From Guyparkeria sp. SCN-R1 (GTDB lineage: Bacteria; Pseudomonadota; Gammaproteobacteria; Halothiobacillales; Halothiobacillaceae), in the NCBI RefSeq assembly GCF_003932495.1, contig NZ_QZMT01000018.1:1-37189 (forward strand): a stretch of 37,189 nt of DNA, read 5' to 3'. Below, one piece after another: positions 23,673 through 37,189 of the stretch. Position numbers and translations under genes: made by a program. Each line of letters begins with the position of its first letter. Positions within the stretch are counted from its first letter, which is position 1. The notes beneath the pieces are model-generated. The model saw nothing but the letters and a program-made list of their open reading frames with translations. It had not been told where the DNA came from and did not search any database.

Positions 23673-23725
23673 GAGTGGTGGGCCCAACAGGACTCGAACC
23701 TGTGACCAAGCGATTATGAGTCGCC
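23673..23725. repeat. Right attachment repeat (53 bp) within tRNA-Ile
   Basis: This copy is identical to 8842-8894. All but the first three bases lie in the tRNA-Ile gene, from its encoded CCA end to the anticodon stem. Excision between the copies would release a circle of 14,831 bp and restore opgD next to the tRNA. Confidence 0.95.
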
Positions 23726-23752
23726 TGCTCTAACCAACTGAGCTATGGGCCC
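23676..23752 (-). tRNA. ileX: tRNA-Ile (CAT anticodon, lysidine-modified type)
   Basis: The 77-nt minus-strand gene begins GGGCCCATAGCTCAGTTGGT and ends with the paired TGGGCCC plus discriminator A and encoded CCA. The acceptor stem is 7 bp, and the T arm contains GGTTCGAGTCC. The anticodon arm GCGACTCATAATCGC carries CAT; its strong likeness to E. coli ileX (CTCATAATCGCTTGGTC) marks it as the tRNA-Ile that reads AUA after TilS converts C34 to lysidine, not a tRNA-Met. It follows rpoD on the same strand and is the integration site of the element. Confidence 0.93.
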
Positions 23753-23776
23753 GTACGGCCGTGGTGGAAACCACGA

Positions 23777-23797
23777 AGGCCGGCAAAAAGCCGGCCT
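23777..23797 (-). terminator. Hairpin between rpoD and tRNA-Ile
   Basis: AGGCCGGC and GCCGGCCT form a perfect 8-bp stem with a 5-nt homopolymer loop 10 bp after the rpoD stop. No T run follows the stem on the minus strand, so it may be a partial terminator or a processing site that separates rpoD mRNA from the tRNA. Confidence 0.45.
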
Positions 23798-23806
23798 GGA
23801 AGGGGA

Positions 23807-25618
<1,812 letters not shown>

Positions 25619-25831
25619 CGGCGTGGAACCTGCTCCGGCAATTCGATGAAAACGTCTGAAAGTCGCGCCGCGGGAGTGCAGGCGCCGAGCGCGCCGCGCA
25701 CGGTTGTCGAGCGGGCCGCGTCAGTGGATTCTGGCGGCGCGAGGAGACGTTTGGGCCTCGCGCGGGATGACCCGAAGAGCCGGTCGATTGGACGGGCTGA
25801 TGCGACGGGCGTTCCCGTTGGGGAACACGAA

Positions 25832-25860
25832 ATTGTACCGCTTTTCGGGCATTTCGTCCA
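25832..25860 (-). promoter_or_regulatory. Candidate rpoD promoter
   Basis: On the minus strand TGGACG (25855-25860) is separated by 17 bp from TACAAT (25832-25837), giving four and five matches to the sigma-70 consensus. It sits just after the dnaG stop, so rpoD can be transcribed independently with a leader of about 200 nt. The remaining gap (25619-25831) holds no gene; it contains a GTTCCC...GGGAAC inverted repeat near 25811-25826. Confidence 0.6.
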
Positions 25861-25868
25861 TGTGGCGG

Positions 25869-27488
25869 TCAGTCCCTCGGGGGGCGGCCACCGGCCAGAT
25901 TGGCTCGCTGCTGCCGCTTCTTCTCCGCGAGTGCCTCGCGTTGACGTCGCTTCTCGAGGATGTCACCCAACATGTTGGCGGCGATTTCGGCGTTTTCAAT
26001 GCCGACGAGGTTCTGCGCCTCGGCGGCCTGACGATCCTCTGCGGTCAGGCTGTCGTCGAGCAGACGCTGGATCACGGCCGGCGGTTGGCCTCCATGCCAG
26101 ACCTCCGCAGGGCGCAGGCGGTCGGTCAGGCGAGGGTGGGTCAATGCCAGCCGGAGGATGGCGAGGTCCTCCGAGCGCGCCGGCGGCGGGCGCTTGGCGG
26201 CGGTCGGCCCCGTGGCCTGGTTCTCTTCCCGGAACGGGCGGCCGAACAGGCCGTGGTGGCGGTCGACCTGGCGCGCGGTCAGTCGCTTGAGGCTGCCCGG
26301 GGGCATGCGCTCGATCAGCTGGTGCGCCTGCTTGTTCTTGCGCGCCCGCGCGGCCGTGTCGTCACCCGGAGTGGCCTCGTCGAGGTGCAGGGTCAGAAAG
26401 CGGTCGAAGCCCATCGATTCCTGCTCGACGAAGCGATTGAAGCCCGACTGGCCGTGGGTGCGCACGAAGCTGTCGGGGTCCTCTCCCTCGGGCAGGAAGG
26501 CGAAACGCAGATCGCGTCCGTCCTGCATCAGGGGCAGGGCGACCGAGAGCGCCTTGACCGCCGCGCGCCGACCGGCGGCATCGCCGTCGAAGCAGAACAC
26601 GATCCGCTCGGTCTGCCGATAGAGCAGATCGAGCTGCTCGGCGGTTGTCGCCGTGCCGAGCGTGGCGACCGCATGATGGACGCCGTTCTGCGCCAGCAGG
26701 ATCACGTCCATGTAGCCCTCGACCACGATCAGCTGGTCGGGGCGCTGGTCGACCTGACGCGATTCGTACAGCCCGTAGACGCCATAGCCCTTGTGGAACA
26801 GCTCGGTCTCGGGCGAGTTGAGGTACTTGGGCTCGCCCGGGCCGATCACGCGTCCACCAAAGCCGATCACGTGCCCGCGCGGGTCACGGATCGGGAAAAT
26901 CACCCGATCACGGAATCGGTCGTAGCGGTCACCGTTGTCCCGCTGGATCAGCAGCCCCGTGGCCACCAGCTCGTCGGGCCGTGCCCGTCCGCCCAGTGCC
27001 AATTCAAGGTGGTTGCCGGGCGGGGCGAAGCCCAGCGCAAAGCGGGCGGCCGTCTCGCCGGTCAGGCCGCGCAGCTTGAGGAAGTCGATCGCCTCGCTCG
27101 ATGAGCGCAGGTTGCCGCGAAACCAGTCGCTGGCCATGGCCGTGACCTGACGCAGCCGGCTGATCCGGTCGAGTTTCTCCTGGTCACCCTTCTCGCGCGG
27201 GATCTCGAGGCCCAGCCGGCCGGCGAGGTGCTCGATCGCGGTGGGGAAGTCGAGGTGGTCGAATTCCATCAGGAAGCCCACTACGTTGCCGTGCGCCGCG
27301 CAGCCGAAACAGTGATAGAACTGCTTGTCCGGCGTGACGTAGAACGACGGCGTCTTTTCCTGGTGGAACGGGCAGCAGGCGGCGAATTCCTTGCCCTTCT
27401 TCTTCAGCGGCACGCGCGAGCCGATTACCTCGACGATATCCGAGCGACCGACCACTTCCTCGACGAATGCCTCCGGGATCCGACTCAT
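25869..27488 (-). CDS. dnaG: DNA primase DnaG
   Basis: This 539-aa primase makes RNA primers for chromosomal replication. The CHC2 zinc ribbon shows C39, H42, C59 and C62 (CCPFHQ; HCFGC). The RNA polymerase/TOPRIM core follows with VEGYMDVILL and CFDGDAAGRRA carrying the metal-binding Glu and Asp residues. The helicase-binding C-terminal domain (about 430-539) is somewhat shorter than in E. coli (581 aa overall). I chose ATG 27488, with GGAGG 6 nt upstream, instead of an upstream start that lacks a ribosome site. rpsU, which precedes dnaG in many gammaproteobacteria, is absent here; gltB occupies that place. Confidence 0.96.
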   Translation of the reverse strand: MSRIPEAFVEEVVGRSDIVEVIGSRVPLKKKGKEFAACCPFHQEKTPSFYVTPDKQFYHCFGCAAHGNVVGFLMEFDHLDFPTAIEHLAGRLGLEIPREKGDQEKLDRISRLRQVTAMASDWFRGNLRSSSEAIDFLKLRGLTGETAARFALGFAPPGNHLELALGGRARPDELVATGLLIQRDNGDRYDRFRDRVIFPIRDPRGHVIGFGGRVIGPGEPKYLNSPETELFHKGYGVYGLYESRQVDQRPDQLIVVEGYMDVILLAQNGVHHAVATLGTATTAEQLDLLYRQTERIVFCFDGDAAGRRAAVKALSVALPLMQDGRDLRFAFLPEGEDPDSFVRTHGQSGFNRFVEQESMGFDRFLTLHLDEATPGDDTAARARKNKQAHQLIERMPPGSLKRLTARQVDRHHGLFGRPFREENQATGPTAAKRPPPARSEDLAILRLALTHPRLTDRLRPAEVWHGGQPPAVIQRLLDDSLTAEDRQAAEAQNLVGIENAEIAANMLGDILEKRRQREALAEKKRQQRANLAGGRPPRD

Positions 27489-27568
27489 CGATGCCTCCGG
27501 GGGTGCTCCATCTCGCCGTGAACGCCGGATTCGGTGCCGATGATTTTGCGGCACGCCGACACGACAAG

Positions 27569-27596
27569 ACCGGTCACCCCGGGGAGGGTGACCGGT
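27569..27596 (-). terminator. Strong hairpin between gltB and dnaG
   Basis: ACCGGTCACCC (27569-27579) and GGGTGACCGGT (27586-27596) form a perfect 11-bp stem with a 6-nt loop, about 45 bp after the gltB stop. The T content after it is low, so it may terminate only in part. The rest of the 153-bp gap must contain any dnaG promoter. Confidence 0.55.
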
Positions 27597-27641
27597 CCCG
27601 GTTTGGCGACGGTTCGAGCATTGCCCGATCCGTGCATGGCC

Positions 27642-32105
<4,464 letters not shown>

Positions 32106-32179
32106 GAGTTGCGCAACCTCTTGGATTCTTCCGGCTTGCCGGGCGAGCGACGCTCATCCCGCCCTCGGCTTGGCGGCCC

Positions 32180-32219
32180 GGCTGTCTCGTCGGCGCGCTC
32201 TGACAGCGCGCGGACAGCC
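32180..32219 (-). promoter_or_regulatory. Long interrupted hairpin in the gltB leader
   Basis: GGCTGTC (32180-32186) pairs with GACAGCC (32213-32219) and GCGCGCT (32193-32199) with AGCGCGC (32205-32211), giving two stacked 7-bp stems. It lies in the untranslated region between the proposed gltB promoter and its ATG and may influence mRNA stability or attenuation. Confidence 0.4.
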
Positions 32220-32273
32220 CAGGTGCCGACCGTGGTTCGATGTGCGCCCGTATCCGGGGGATTTGGGCAAAAT

Positions 32274-32310
32274 GGGCCGGAATTTTACCGGCCCGGGGGG
32301 AATCAGGCAA
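32274..32310 (-). promoter_or_regulatory. Candidate gltB promoter with palindrome over the -10 box
   Basis: TTGCCT (32305-32310) and TAAAAT (32282-32287) on the minus strand are spaced 17 bp. A palindrome GGGCCGG-7 bp-CCGGCCC (32274-32294) is centred on the -10 box. It could be a repressor site or the terminator stem of the upstream SPOR gene. The 300-bp gap between that gene and gltB holds no ORF I believe. Confidence 0.5.
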
Positions 32311-32406
32311 ATCGACACACCGGCGCGTCACCGCCGTGGGGCAGGCGGATGATGTGCCGGAGTCGGGTGGGGCGCGGATTGCCTGGCGGCAGCGCCTCGA
32401 GGCCCC

Positions 32407-33897
32407 TTAATCCGCGGCGTCGACGAGCCGGTCCTGAATCGCGCCCACCGAGCGCGGATAGGGCTCGAGCTCGCGCAGCGCGTTCGGCAGGGAGTCGATC
32501 GCGTGCTCGGCTCGTTCGGCCGAGGCGAAGTCGCCGAAGGTTACCGTGTAGAGGAGCTTGCCGTTGATGCTCTGGGTGTAGATGCGCCACTGATCACGCG
32601 GCTGCTCGTCGGTCACGAAGCGATCGATCATCGCCTCGGCGCCGTCGAGATTACCAAAGGCGGCCAACTGGATGGCGGCCCGGGCGCGCGGTTGATCGCG
32701 GAACCAGGCGTTGTCGACGTCCGCCGGTGGCGTGGACGCGGCGGTGCCCTGGGCGTCTTCCGTGACAGGAGCCGTCGTGGCATCGGCCTCTTGTTCGGCC
32801 ACCTCGGCGTTGGACGTCTGGCCGCCGTCGGTCGACTCGGCGGCATTGCTCTCGGCCGAGACGTCATCCGAAGCCTCGGCGGTGGCAGCCGCGCTGCCCT
32901 CGTCGGCGCGTTCCTCCGGGAACGGGACGTGCGGCGGCAGGCCGTGGTCGGGCAGCGCGGCGGTTTCCGTCTCGCTGTTGGCCCCTTCTTCGGTCGGGGC
33001 CTCTGCGGCACTCGGGGCCTCGCTATCCGCCCCTTCGTTAGCCGCTTGCTCCTCGGTCTTCGCGGTGTCGGCCGACGTGGATTCGCCGGTTTGCTCGCTC
33101 GACTCATCCAGCGCGATCGTGCTCTCGGTAGTCGATTGCGTGGGGTCGTCCGACCGGCCGAGCAGGGCGAAGACGCCAATGGCGACGACGGCGAGGCTGA
33201 TGACCGCGGCGATCAGCAGGGTCGGGCTGGCCCACAGCGGGCGACTTGCCGATGCCGGCCGGGGAGACGGGTTGCCAGCCGACGGGGCCGAGGGGGGCGT
33301 CGTGGCGGCGGCCGCGGAGGTCGTGGTATCCGCGTTGCTATTGGCGGTGCCCGCGGCGGCGGTGGGCGCCGCGGCAGCCGCTTGGGTGGTGCCGAGCAAC
33401 TGGGCGCAGTGCAGGTCGGCGACCAGCCCGGCCAGCGGTTGAGCGGTTTCTGCCTGTTCACAGAGACCGGCGGCACCAACCAGGAGGAAGAGGATGCGTT
33501 CGCGTGCGAGCTCGTGCGACTGGGTGATCAGGTCGAACAGGGCATCGGCAGCGCTCGATGCCAGCCAGTGATCGGCGTTTTCCACCACGATCAGGAGTCG
33601 CTCTTGCCCCTCGAGCGCGGCCGTGGCGGCGTTGATCAGCTGGTCGATCGTCTCGATGCCGGCGGACAGTTGCAGCAGGGTGCTCAACTGGTCGATCAGC
33701 GCGGCCGACCCGTTGCCGCTGTCGGCGCGCAACACCACCGGACGGACCTGGCGGGGCAGTTTCTGTCCTATCAGCTTGACGAAGGCGCGACGCTCGGCGG
33801 CCGAGTCCCCCTCAACGACCATGAACCGGTCGGAATACTTGGCGTACTGGACGATTCGTTCGGCCTGTTCCAGGGCGTGTTCCGTCGCTTCGGTCAT
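32407..33897 (-). CDS. DamX-like SPOR-domain protein
   Basis: This 496-aa inner-membrane protein has an N-terminal cytoplasmic domain resembling a degenerate AAA ATPase (RLLIVVENADHWL, about residues 99-111, is Walker B-like, but no proper Walker A is visible). An Ala/Thr-rich linker leads to one membrane helix (LLIAAVISLAVVAIGVFALL, about 232-251). A long acidic, disordered periplasmic stretch follows and then a C-terminal SPOR domain (about 405-490; AIQLAAFGNLDGAEAM). SPOR domains bind denuded peptidoglycan at the division septum, and DamX of E. coli sits at the same locus after aroB. ATG 33897 has AAGGA upstream. Confidence 0.85.
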   Translation of the reverse strand: MTEATEHALEQAERIVQYAKYSDRFMVVEGDSAAERRAFVKLIGQKLPRQVRPVVLRADSGNGSAALIDQLSTLLQLSAGIETIDQLINAATAALEGQERLLIVVENADHWLASSAADALFDLITQSHELARERILFLLVGAAGLCEQAETAQPLAGLVADLHCAQLLGTTQAAAAAPTAAAGTANSNADTTTSAAAATTPPSAPSAGNPSPRPASASRPLWASPTLLIAAVISLAVVAIGVFALLGRSDDPTQSTTESTIALDESSEQTGESTSADTAKTEEQAANEGADSEAPSAAEAPTEEGANSETETAALPDHGLPPHVPFPEERADEGSAAATAEASDDVSAESNAAESTDGGQTSNAEVAEQEADATTAPVTEDAQGTAASTPPADVDNAWFRDQPRARAAIQLAAFGNLDGAEAMIDRFVTDEQPRDQWRIYTQSINGKLLYTVTFGDFASAERAEHAIDSLPNALRELEPYPRSVGAIQDRLVDAAD

Positions 33898-33938
33898 GGC
33901 AGCATCCTTCGTTGCTTAAATCGGTGGTTAATGAGTGT

Positions 33939-35057
33939 TCAGTCGGTGGCCCGCATGGCCTCGATGGTGGCCCGAATGTCCTCGTCTGCCACCCGGTCCA
34001 CCAGGCGTGCCTGGCCGAGCCGGCCCAGCAGGACGAGTCGCAGGCGCCCATCCTCGACCTTCTTGTCACTATCCATCAACTCGCGCAGGCGGTCGGTGGA
34101 TAGGGCGGCCGGGGCCCGGGTGGGTAGACCGGCCGACTCGACCAAGGTTTCGATGCGCCGGACCGTGGGCGTATCGATCAGGCCAAGGCGGTGGGACAGG
34201 TCGGCGGCCATGCACATCCCCGCGCCGACCGCCTCGCCGTGCAACCAGCGGCCGTACCCCATGCCGGCCTCGATGGCGTGGCCGAAGGTGTGGCCCAGGT
34301 TGAGCAGGGCGCGAATGCCGCCTTCTCGCTCGTCCTGGCGCACGATCTCGGCCTTGATCAGGCACGACTGCCGGATCGCTTCGGTGAGTGCGGCGCGGTC
34401 TCGCTGGCGCAGCGCGTCGATGTTTGCCTCGATCCAGTCGAGGAAATCCTCGTCCCAGAGCAGCCCGTATTTGATCACCTCGGCCAGCCCGGCCGAGAGC
34501 TCGCGGTCGGGCAGGGTGTCGAGGCTGGCGGTGTCGGCCAGCACGCAGCGCGGCTGATAGAACGCGCCGATCATGTTCTTGCCGCGCGGGTGGTTGACCC
34601 CGGTCTTGCCGCCCACCGAGCTGTCGACCTGGGCAAGCAGGGTGGTCGGCACCTGGATGAAGGGCACGCCGCGCTGAAAACTCGCTGCGGCAAAACCGGT
34701 GATATCGCCGATCACCCCGCCGCCCAGGGCGATCAAAGTGGTCTTGCGATCCACCTGCTTTTCCATCAGGAAGTCGTAGATGCGCTCGAGCGTCTCGAGG
34801 TTCTTGTATTGCTCGCCGTCGGGCAGGGCGATCATCTCGACACGCTTGTCAGCGGCCTCCAGTGCCTGCGTCAATCGCTCGGCATATAGAGGCGCGACGG
34901 TGGTGTTGCTGACGATCACGGCCCGCGAGGAGGGCACGAACCGGGCGATCTGGTCGCCATCGATCAGTCCGGCGCCGATGAAGATCGGGTAGCTGCGCTC
35001 ACCCAAATCCACGTTGACCGTGGTGGGCTGCGAGATGTGAGCGGCGGGATCGTGCAT
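33939..35057 (-). CDS. aroB: 3-dehydroquinate synthase AroB
   Basis: This 372-aa cytoplasmic enzyme converts DAHP to 3-dehydroquinate in the shikimate pathway, using NAD+ and a divalent metal. The NAD-binding [13 protein letters not shown] (about residues 106-118) and substrate-binding [20 protein letters not shown] (about 131-150) segments are intact, as is the metal-binding HTFGHAIE (about 258-265). The length is normal. It lies 70 bp downstream of aroK and 41 bp upstream of the SPOR gene, a common gammaproteobacterial order that suggests one transcript. Confidence 0.97.
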   Translation of the reverse strand: MHDPAAHISQPTTVNVDLGERSYPIFIGAGLIDGDQIARFVPSSRAVIVSNTTVAPLYAERLTQALEAADKRVEMIALPDGEQYKNLETLERIYDFLMEKQVDRKTTLIALGGGVIGDITGFAAASFQRGVPFIQVPTTLLAQVDSSVGGKTGVNHPRGKNMIGAFYQPRCVLADTASLDTLPDRELSAGLAEVIKYGLLWDEDFLDWIEANIDALRQRDRAALTEAIRQSCLIKAEIVRQDEREGGIRALLNLGHTFGHAIEAGMGYGRWLHGEAVGAGMCMAADLSHRLGLIDTPTVRRIETLVESAGLPTRAPAALSTDRLRELMDSDKKVEDGRLRLVLLGRLGQARLVDRVADEDIRATIEAMRATD

Positions 35058-35127
35058 GATCGGTGCCCTGTCGGCTGCGGTTCGTCAGAAATCGACGGCC
35101 CCGTGGGGCCGCCTTCCAAAGTCTACA

Positions 35128-35667
35128 TCAACCCGTCGGGTTGTCGTCGGCGTCGAGCCCACTCTGCCGGCTTGCGGCAAGGATGCGGTCGGCCATCGCG
35201 CGCGGGGTCTGGCCGCCGGTTTCCAGCACCAGGTGGGCCGTTTCCCGGTAGAGCGGATCGCGCTCGTCCATCAGTCGCCGCAGTGTCGCCCGTCGGTCGC
35301 TGTTTTGCAGCAGCGGTCGTTGGGTGTCGTGCTGGGTGCGTTCGAACTGGCGTTCGACCGAGGTGTATAGATAGACGACCAGGCCGTTTTCCCGCAGGAG
35401 TTTCCGGTTGTCCTCACGCAGCACCGCCCCGCCACCGGTGGCCAGCACCATGCCCTTGCCCGCGGTCAGGTTGGCGAGCATGTCGTGCTCACGCTCCCGG
35501 AAGCCCTTTTCGCCCTCGATGTCGAAGATCAGCGGGATGCTCGCGCCGGTGCGCTTCTCGATTTCGCGGTCGGAATCGTGAAACTGCCAGCCGAGGCGGT
35601 TGGCCAGGATCCGGCCGATGGTGGTCTTTCCGGCCCCCATTGGGCCGATCAGGATGATATTGCGCAT
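35128..35667 (-). CDS. aroK: Shikimate kinase AroK
   Basis: This 179-aa enzyme phosphorylates shikimate with ATP. The Walker A loop GPMGAGKTT (residues 8-16), the shikimate-binding DSDREIEKR (about 33-41), the glycine-rich ATGGGAVLR (about 77-85) and the lid with QRPLL (about 117-121) are all present. No Shine-Dalgarno is visible before ATG 35667; instead a TATAAT box ends 8 nt upstream, so the transcript may be leaderless. A terminator separates it from pilQ. Confidence 0.96.
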   Translation of the reverse strand: MRNIILIGPMGAGKTTIGRILANRLGWQFHDSDREIEKRTGASIPLIFDIEGEKGFREREHDMLANLTAGKGMVLATGGGAVLREDNRKLLRENGLVVYLYTSVERQFERTQHDTQRPLLQNSDRRATLRRLMDERDPLYRETAHLVLETGGQTPRAMADRILAASRQSGLDADDNPTG

Positions 35668-35675
35668 GTGATCCG

Positions 35676-35681
35676 ATTATA
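35676..35681 (-). promoter_or_regulatory. Consensus -10 box just before aroK
   Basis: On the minus strand a perfect TATAAT ends 8 nt ahead of the aroK ATG. The -35 position falls within the pilQ terminator stem and is a poor match (GGGTTT at 17-bp spacing). Transcription would begin within about two bases of the start codon. Confidence 0.5.
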
Positions 35682-35696
35682 CCGACAGGGGAAACG

Positions 35697-35719
35697 AAAA
35701 ACCCCGCCGAAGCGGGGTT
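35697..35719 (-). terminator. Rho-independent terminator of pilQ
   Basis: On the minus strand AACCCCGC, loop TTCG and GCGGGGTT are followed by TTTCG, a compact 8-bp stem with a stable tetraloop, 24 bp after the pilQ stop codon. Confidence 0.88.
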
Positions 35720-35742
35720 GGTCTTTCCACTGGGCGACGTGA

Positions 35743-37155
35743 TCAGTTGTTGATCAGCACGCCGCGGTTGTGGTTCGCCAGGTTGTCGCGGTCGACGATC
35801 TTCGGTGTGACGAAGATCAGCAGCTCGAACCGTGAGTCGTCGCGCAACCGGTTCTTGAACAGGTTGCCGACACCCGGCAGGTCACCGAAGAAGGGCACCT
35901 TTTCCAGTTGGGTGACGTTCTCGAACTCGTAGATGCCACCCAGGACCACGGTCTGGCCGTTCTGCACCTGAACCTTGGTCTGCACCTCGCGGGTGTTGAT
36001 CGGCGGTTCGCCATTGATCGCACGGGTGTAGTCCGGCTCTTCCTTCATCACCAGGATGTCCATGATCACGTTGTCGTTGGGCGTGATCTGCGGGGTGACT
36101 TCGGTCTTGAGCAGGGCCTCCTTGAACTCGATGTTCGAGATGGCGCCGCCACCGGAGGCGGTCTGGGACTGGTAGGGGATCTCGACGCCCTGAGAGATGG
36201 TCGCCTTGTGCCCGTTGGTGGTGATGACCTTCGGGTTCGAGACGATCTTGCCAGTGCCCTCGCTCTGCATGGCCTGGAGCTCGAGGTTCAGGAGCACGTT
36301 CGAGCCGAGGATGGCCAGACCTAGCGAACCGGTCGGGTCGCCGCTGATCGGGGTGTTGACCATCCAGCTGTCCTGGCCCTCGAAATAGGTGCCATTGAGC
36401 GTTGATGGGTTTCGTTGGTCGATCGGGAAGGCCGGGCCGTCGCTACCATCATAGGCGCCGCCGCCGAAGCCGACACGTTGCCCGCCTCGATCAAAGCCGC
36501 CCTGAAGACCCCAGCGGACACCAAGCTCGCGCGAGAAGTTGTCGGTCGCGATGACGATGCGGGTCTCGACCAGCACCTGCTTGACCGGGCGGTCGATCTG
36601 CTCGATCAGGCCGCGGACCCGGTCGAGGGCCTCGGCCGTGTCGGTGACGATCAGGTTGTTGGTGCGCGAGTCGACGGTGATCGAGCCGCGACGGCTAAGG
36701 AAGTTGCCGTCGCTCTTTTTCTCGCCCGAGCTCTCGCCCAGGCCCGAGCTCTGGCGTACGAGGGATGCGATGTCGTCGGCCTTGGCGTAGTTGATCTGGA
36801 CGATGTCGGTGATCAACGGTGCCAGTTGCTGGGCCTGTTCGCGGGCGGCCAGCTCGGCCTTGTCGCGCGCGGCGACTTCGTCGGTGGGTGCGACGTAGAT
36901 GACATTGCCGTTCTCACGAGAGGACAGGCCCTTGGTGGTCATGATCAGGTCGAGGGCCTGATCCCAGGGCACGTTTTCCAGTCGCAGGCTGATCGAGCCC
37001 TGGACGGTGTCGCTGACCACGATGTTGTTGCCGGTGAAATCGGCGATCAGTTGCAGCAGCGGACGGACCTGGATGTCCTGGAACTTCAGGGTCAGGCGTT
37101 CGCCGGTGTATTCCGGGTATACGGATTTAATGGTTGATGGGGCACCTTCACCCCA
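35743..37155 (-). CDS. pilQ: Type IV pilus secretin PilQ, 5'-truncated
   Basis: PilQ forms the outer-membrane channel for type IV pili. What remains is the end of the secretin/TonB short N-terminal domain (YTGERLTLKFQDIQVRPLLQ, about 37058-37117 on the minus strand), the N1 domain (VQINYAKADDIASLVRQ) and the whole secretin domain, including VPFFGDLPGVGNLFK near the C-terminus. The AMIN domains and signal peptide are missing. The frame stays open up to 37155 but meets TGA at 37156-37158 with no good start codon before it; the first possible one, GTG 37020, would cut the domain. Sequence beyond about 37120 is more AT-rich and repeat-rich, suggesting an insertion. A sequencing or window-edge artefact is the alternative. 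Confidence 0.85.
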   Translation of the reverse strand, partial: WGEGAPSTIKSVYPEYTGERLTLKFQDIQVRPLLQLIADFTGNNIVVSDTVQGSISLRLENVPWDQALDLIMTTKGLSSRENGNVIYVAPTDEVAARDKAELAAREQAQQLAPLITDIVQINYAKADDIASLVRQSSGLGESSGEKKSDGNFLSRRGSITVDSRTNNLIVTDTAEALDRVRGLIEQIDRPVKQVLVETRIVIATDNFSRELGVRWGLQGGFDRGGQRVGFGGGAYDGSDGPAFPIDQRNPSTLNGTYFEGQDSWMVNTPISGDPTGSLGLAILGSNVLLNLELQAMQSEGTGKIVSNPKVITTNGHKATISQGVEIPYQSQTASGGGAISNIEFKEALLKTEVTPQITPNDNVIMDILVMKEEPDYTRAINGEPPINTREVQTKVQVQNGQTVVLGGIYEFENVTQLEKVPFFGDLPGVGNLFKNRLRDDSRFELLIFVTPKIVDRDNLANHNRGVLINN

Positions 37156-37189
37156 TCAATCTGATACCACCCTCAGATGGTTGATACCA
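37130..37189. repeat. Repeat-rich segment interrupting pilQ, possible mobile-element end
   Basis: ATGGTTGAT occurs at 37130 and 37177, TGATACCA at 37162 and 37182, and TTGATGGGG/CCCCATCAA (37134-37142 with 37151-37159) form a 9-bp hairpin. This density of direct and inverted repeats is foreign to a secretin gene and fits the edge of an insertion sequence or similar repeat. I cannot name the family, and the element's interior is beyond the window. Confidence 0.4.

Noticed and set aside
22561-23709. A 382-codon minus-strand ORF through the lipoprotein region
   Set aside because: It runs through the att/tRNA repeat and antiphase to the lipoprotein, with Arg-rich shadow composition. Only its last 115 codons look like a gene.
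8842-23725. Complete prophage
   Set aside because: No large terminase, portal, capsid, tail or holin/endolysin genes are present, and terS ends at a terminator.
23676-23752. Elongator or initiator tRNA-Met, suggested by the CAT anticodon
   Set aside because: The anticodon arm and neighbouring bases match the AUA-reading tRNA-Ile (ileX) type, not tRNA-Met.

Overview
The window is high-GC DNA from a gammaproteobacterium. This is inferred from the order pilQ-aroK-aroB-SPOR protein-gltB, a dnaG-rpoD pair, a tRNA-Ile(CAT) gene and a periplasmic glucan (opg) operon. A Chromatiales-like lineage is plausible, but the sequence alone does not settle the genus.

Left chromosomal part (1-8841): a probable IS3-type insertion-sequence end, a minus-strand glycerate kinase/GntP permease pair, about 500 bp of control region, then a tightly overlapping plus-strand operon opgG - 95-aa unknown ORF - opgH - opgD for osmoregulated periplasmic glucans.

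Middle (8842-23725): a 14.8-kb integrated element bounded by a perfect 53-bp direct repeat. The right copy is the 3' part of an intact tRNA-Ile(CAT) gene and the left copy is an orphan fragment. Next to the left copy is a tyrosine integrase. Inside are an AlpA/excisionase-like regulator with a structured leader, a four-gene ATGA-coupled replication block (small primase-like ORF, CHC2 zinc protein, DUF3987 helicase/primase-like protein, TubC-like small protein), a probable DNA-ejection protein, a 1803-aa polyvalent (LPD38-type) protein, a secreted Cys-rich protein, two small unknown proteins, a small terminase subunit and a lipoprotein gene pair. No large terminase, portal, capsid or tail gene is present. 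The best reading is a phage satellite that replicates itself, carries its own small terminase and injected protein, and borrows a helper's particle. Two iteron-like arrays with 9-bp phasing (TGCGCA inside the 3' end of the DUF3987 gene; GTCACA just after the small terminase gene) are candidate replication origin and packaging sites. I consider this element the exciting system in the window.

Right chromosomal part (23676-37189), all minus strand: tRNA-Ile, rpoD, dnaG, gltB, a DamX-like SPOR protein, aroB, aroK and a 5'-truncated pilQ. The pilQ reading frame meets a stop at 37156-37158 inside a repeat-rich stretch that runs to the window edge, which suggests an insertion or rearrangement in pilQ.
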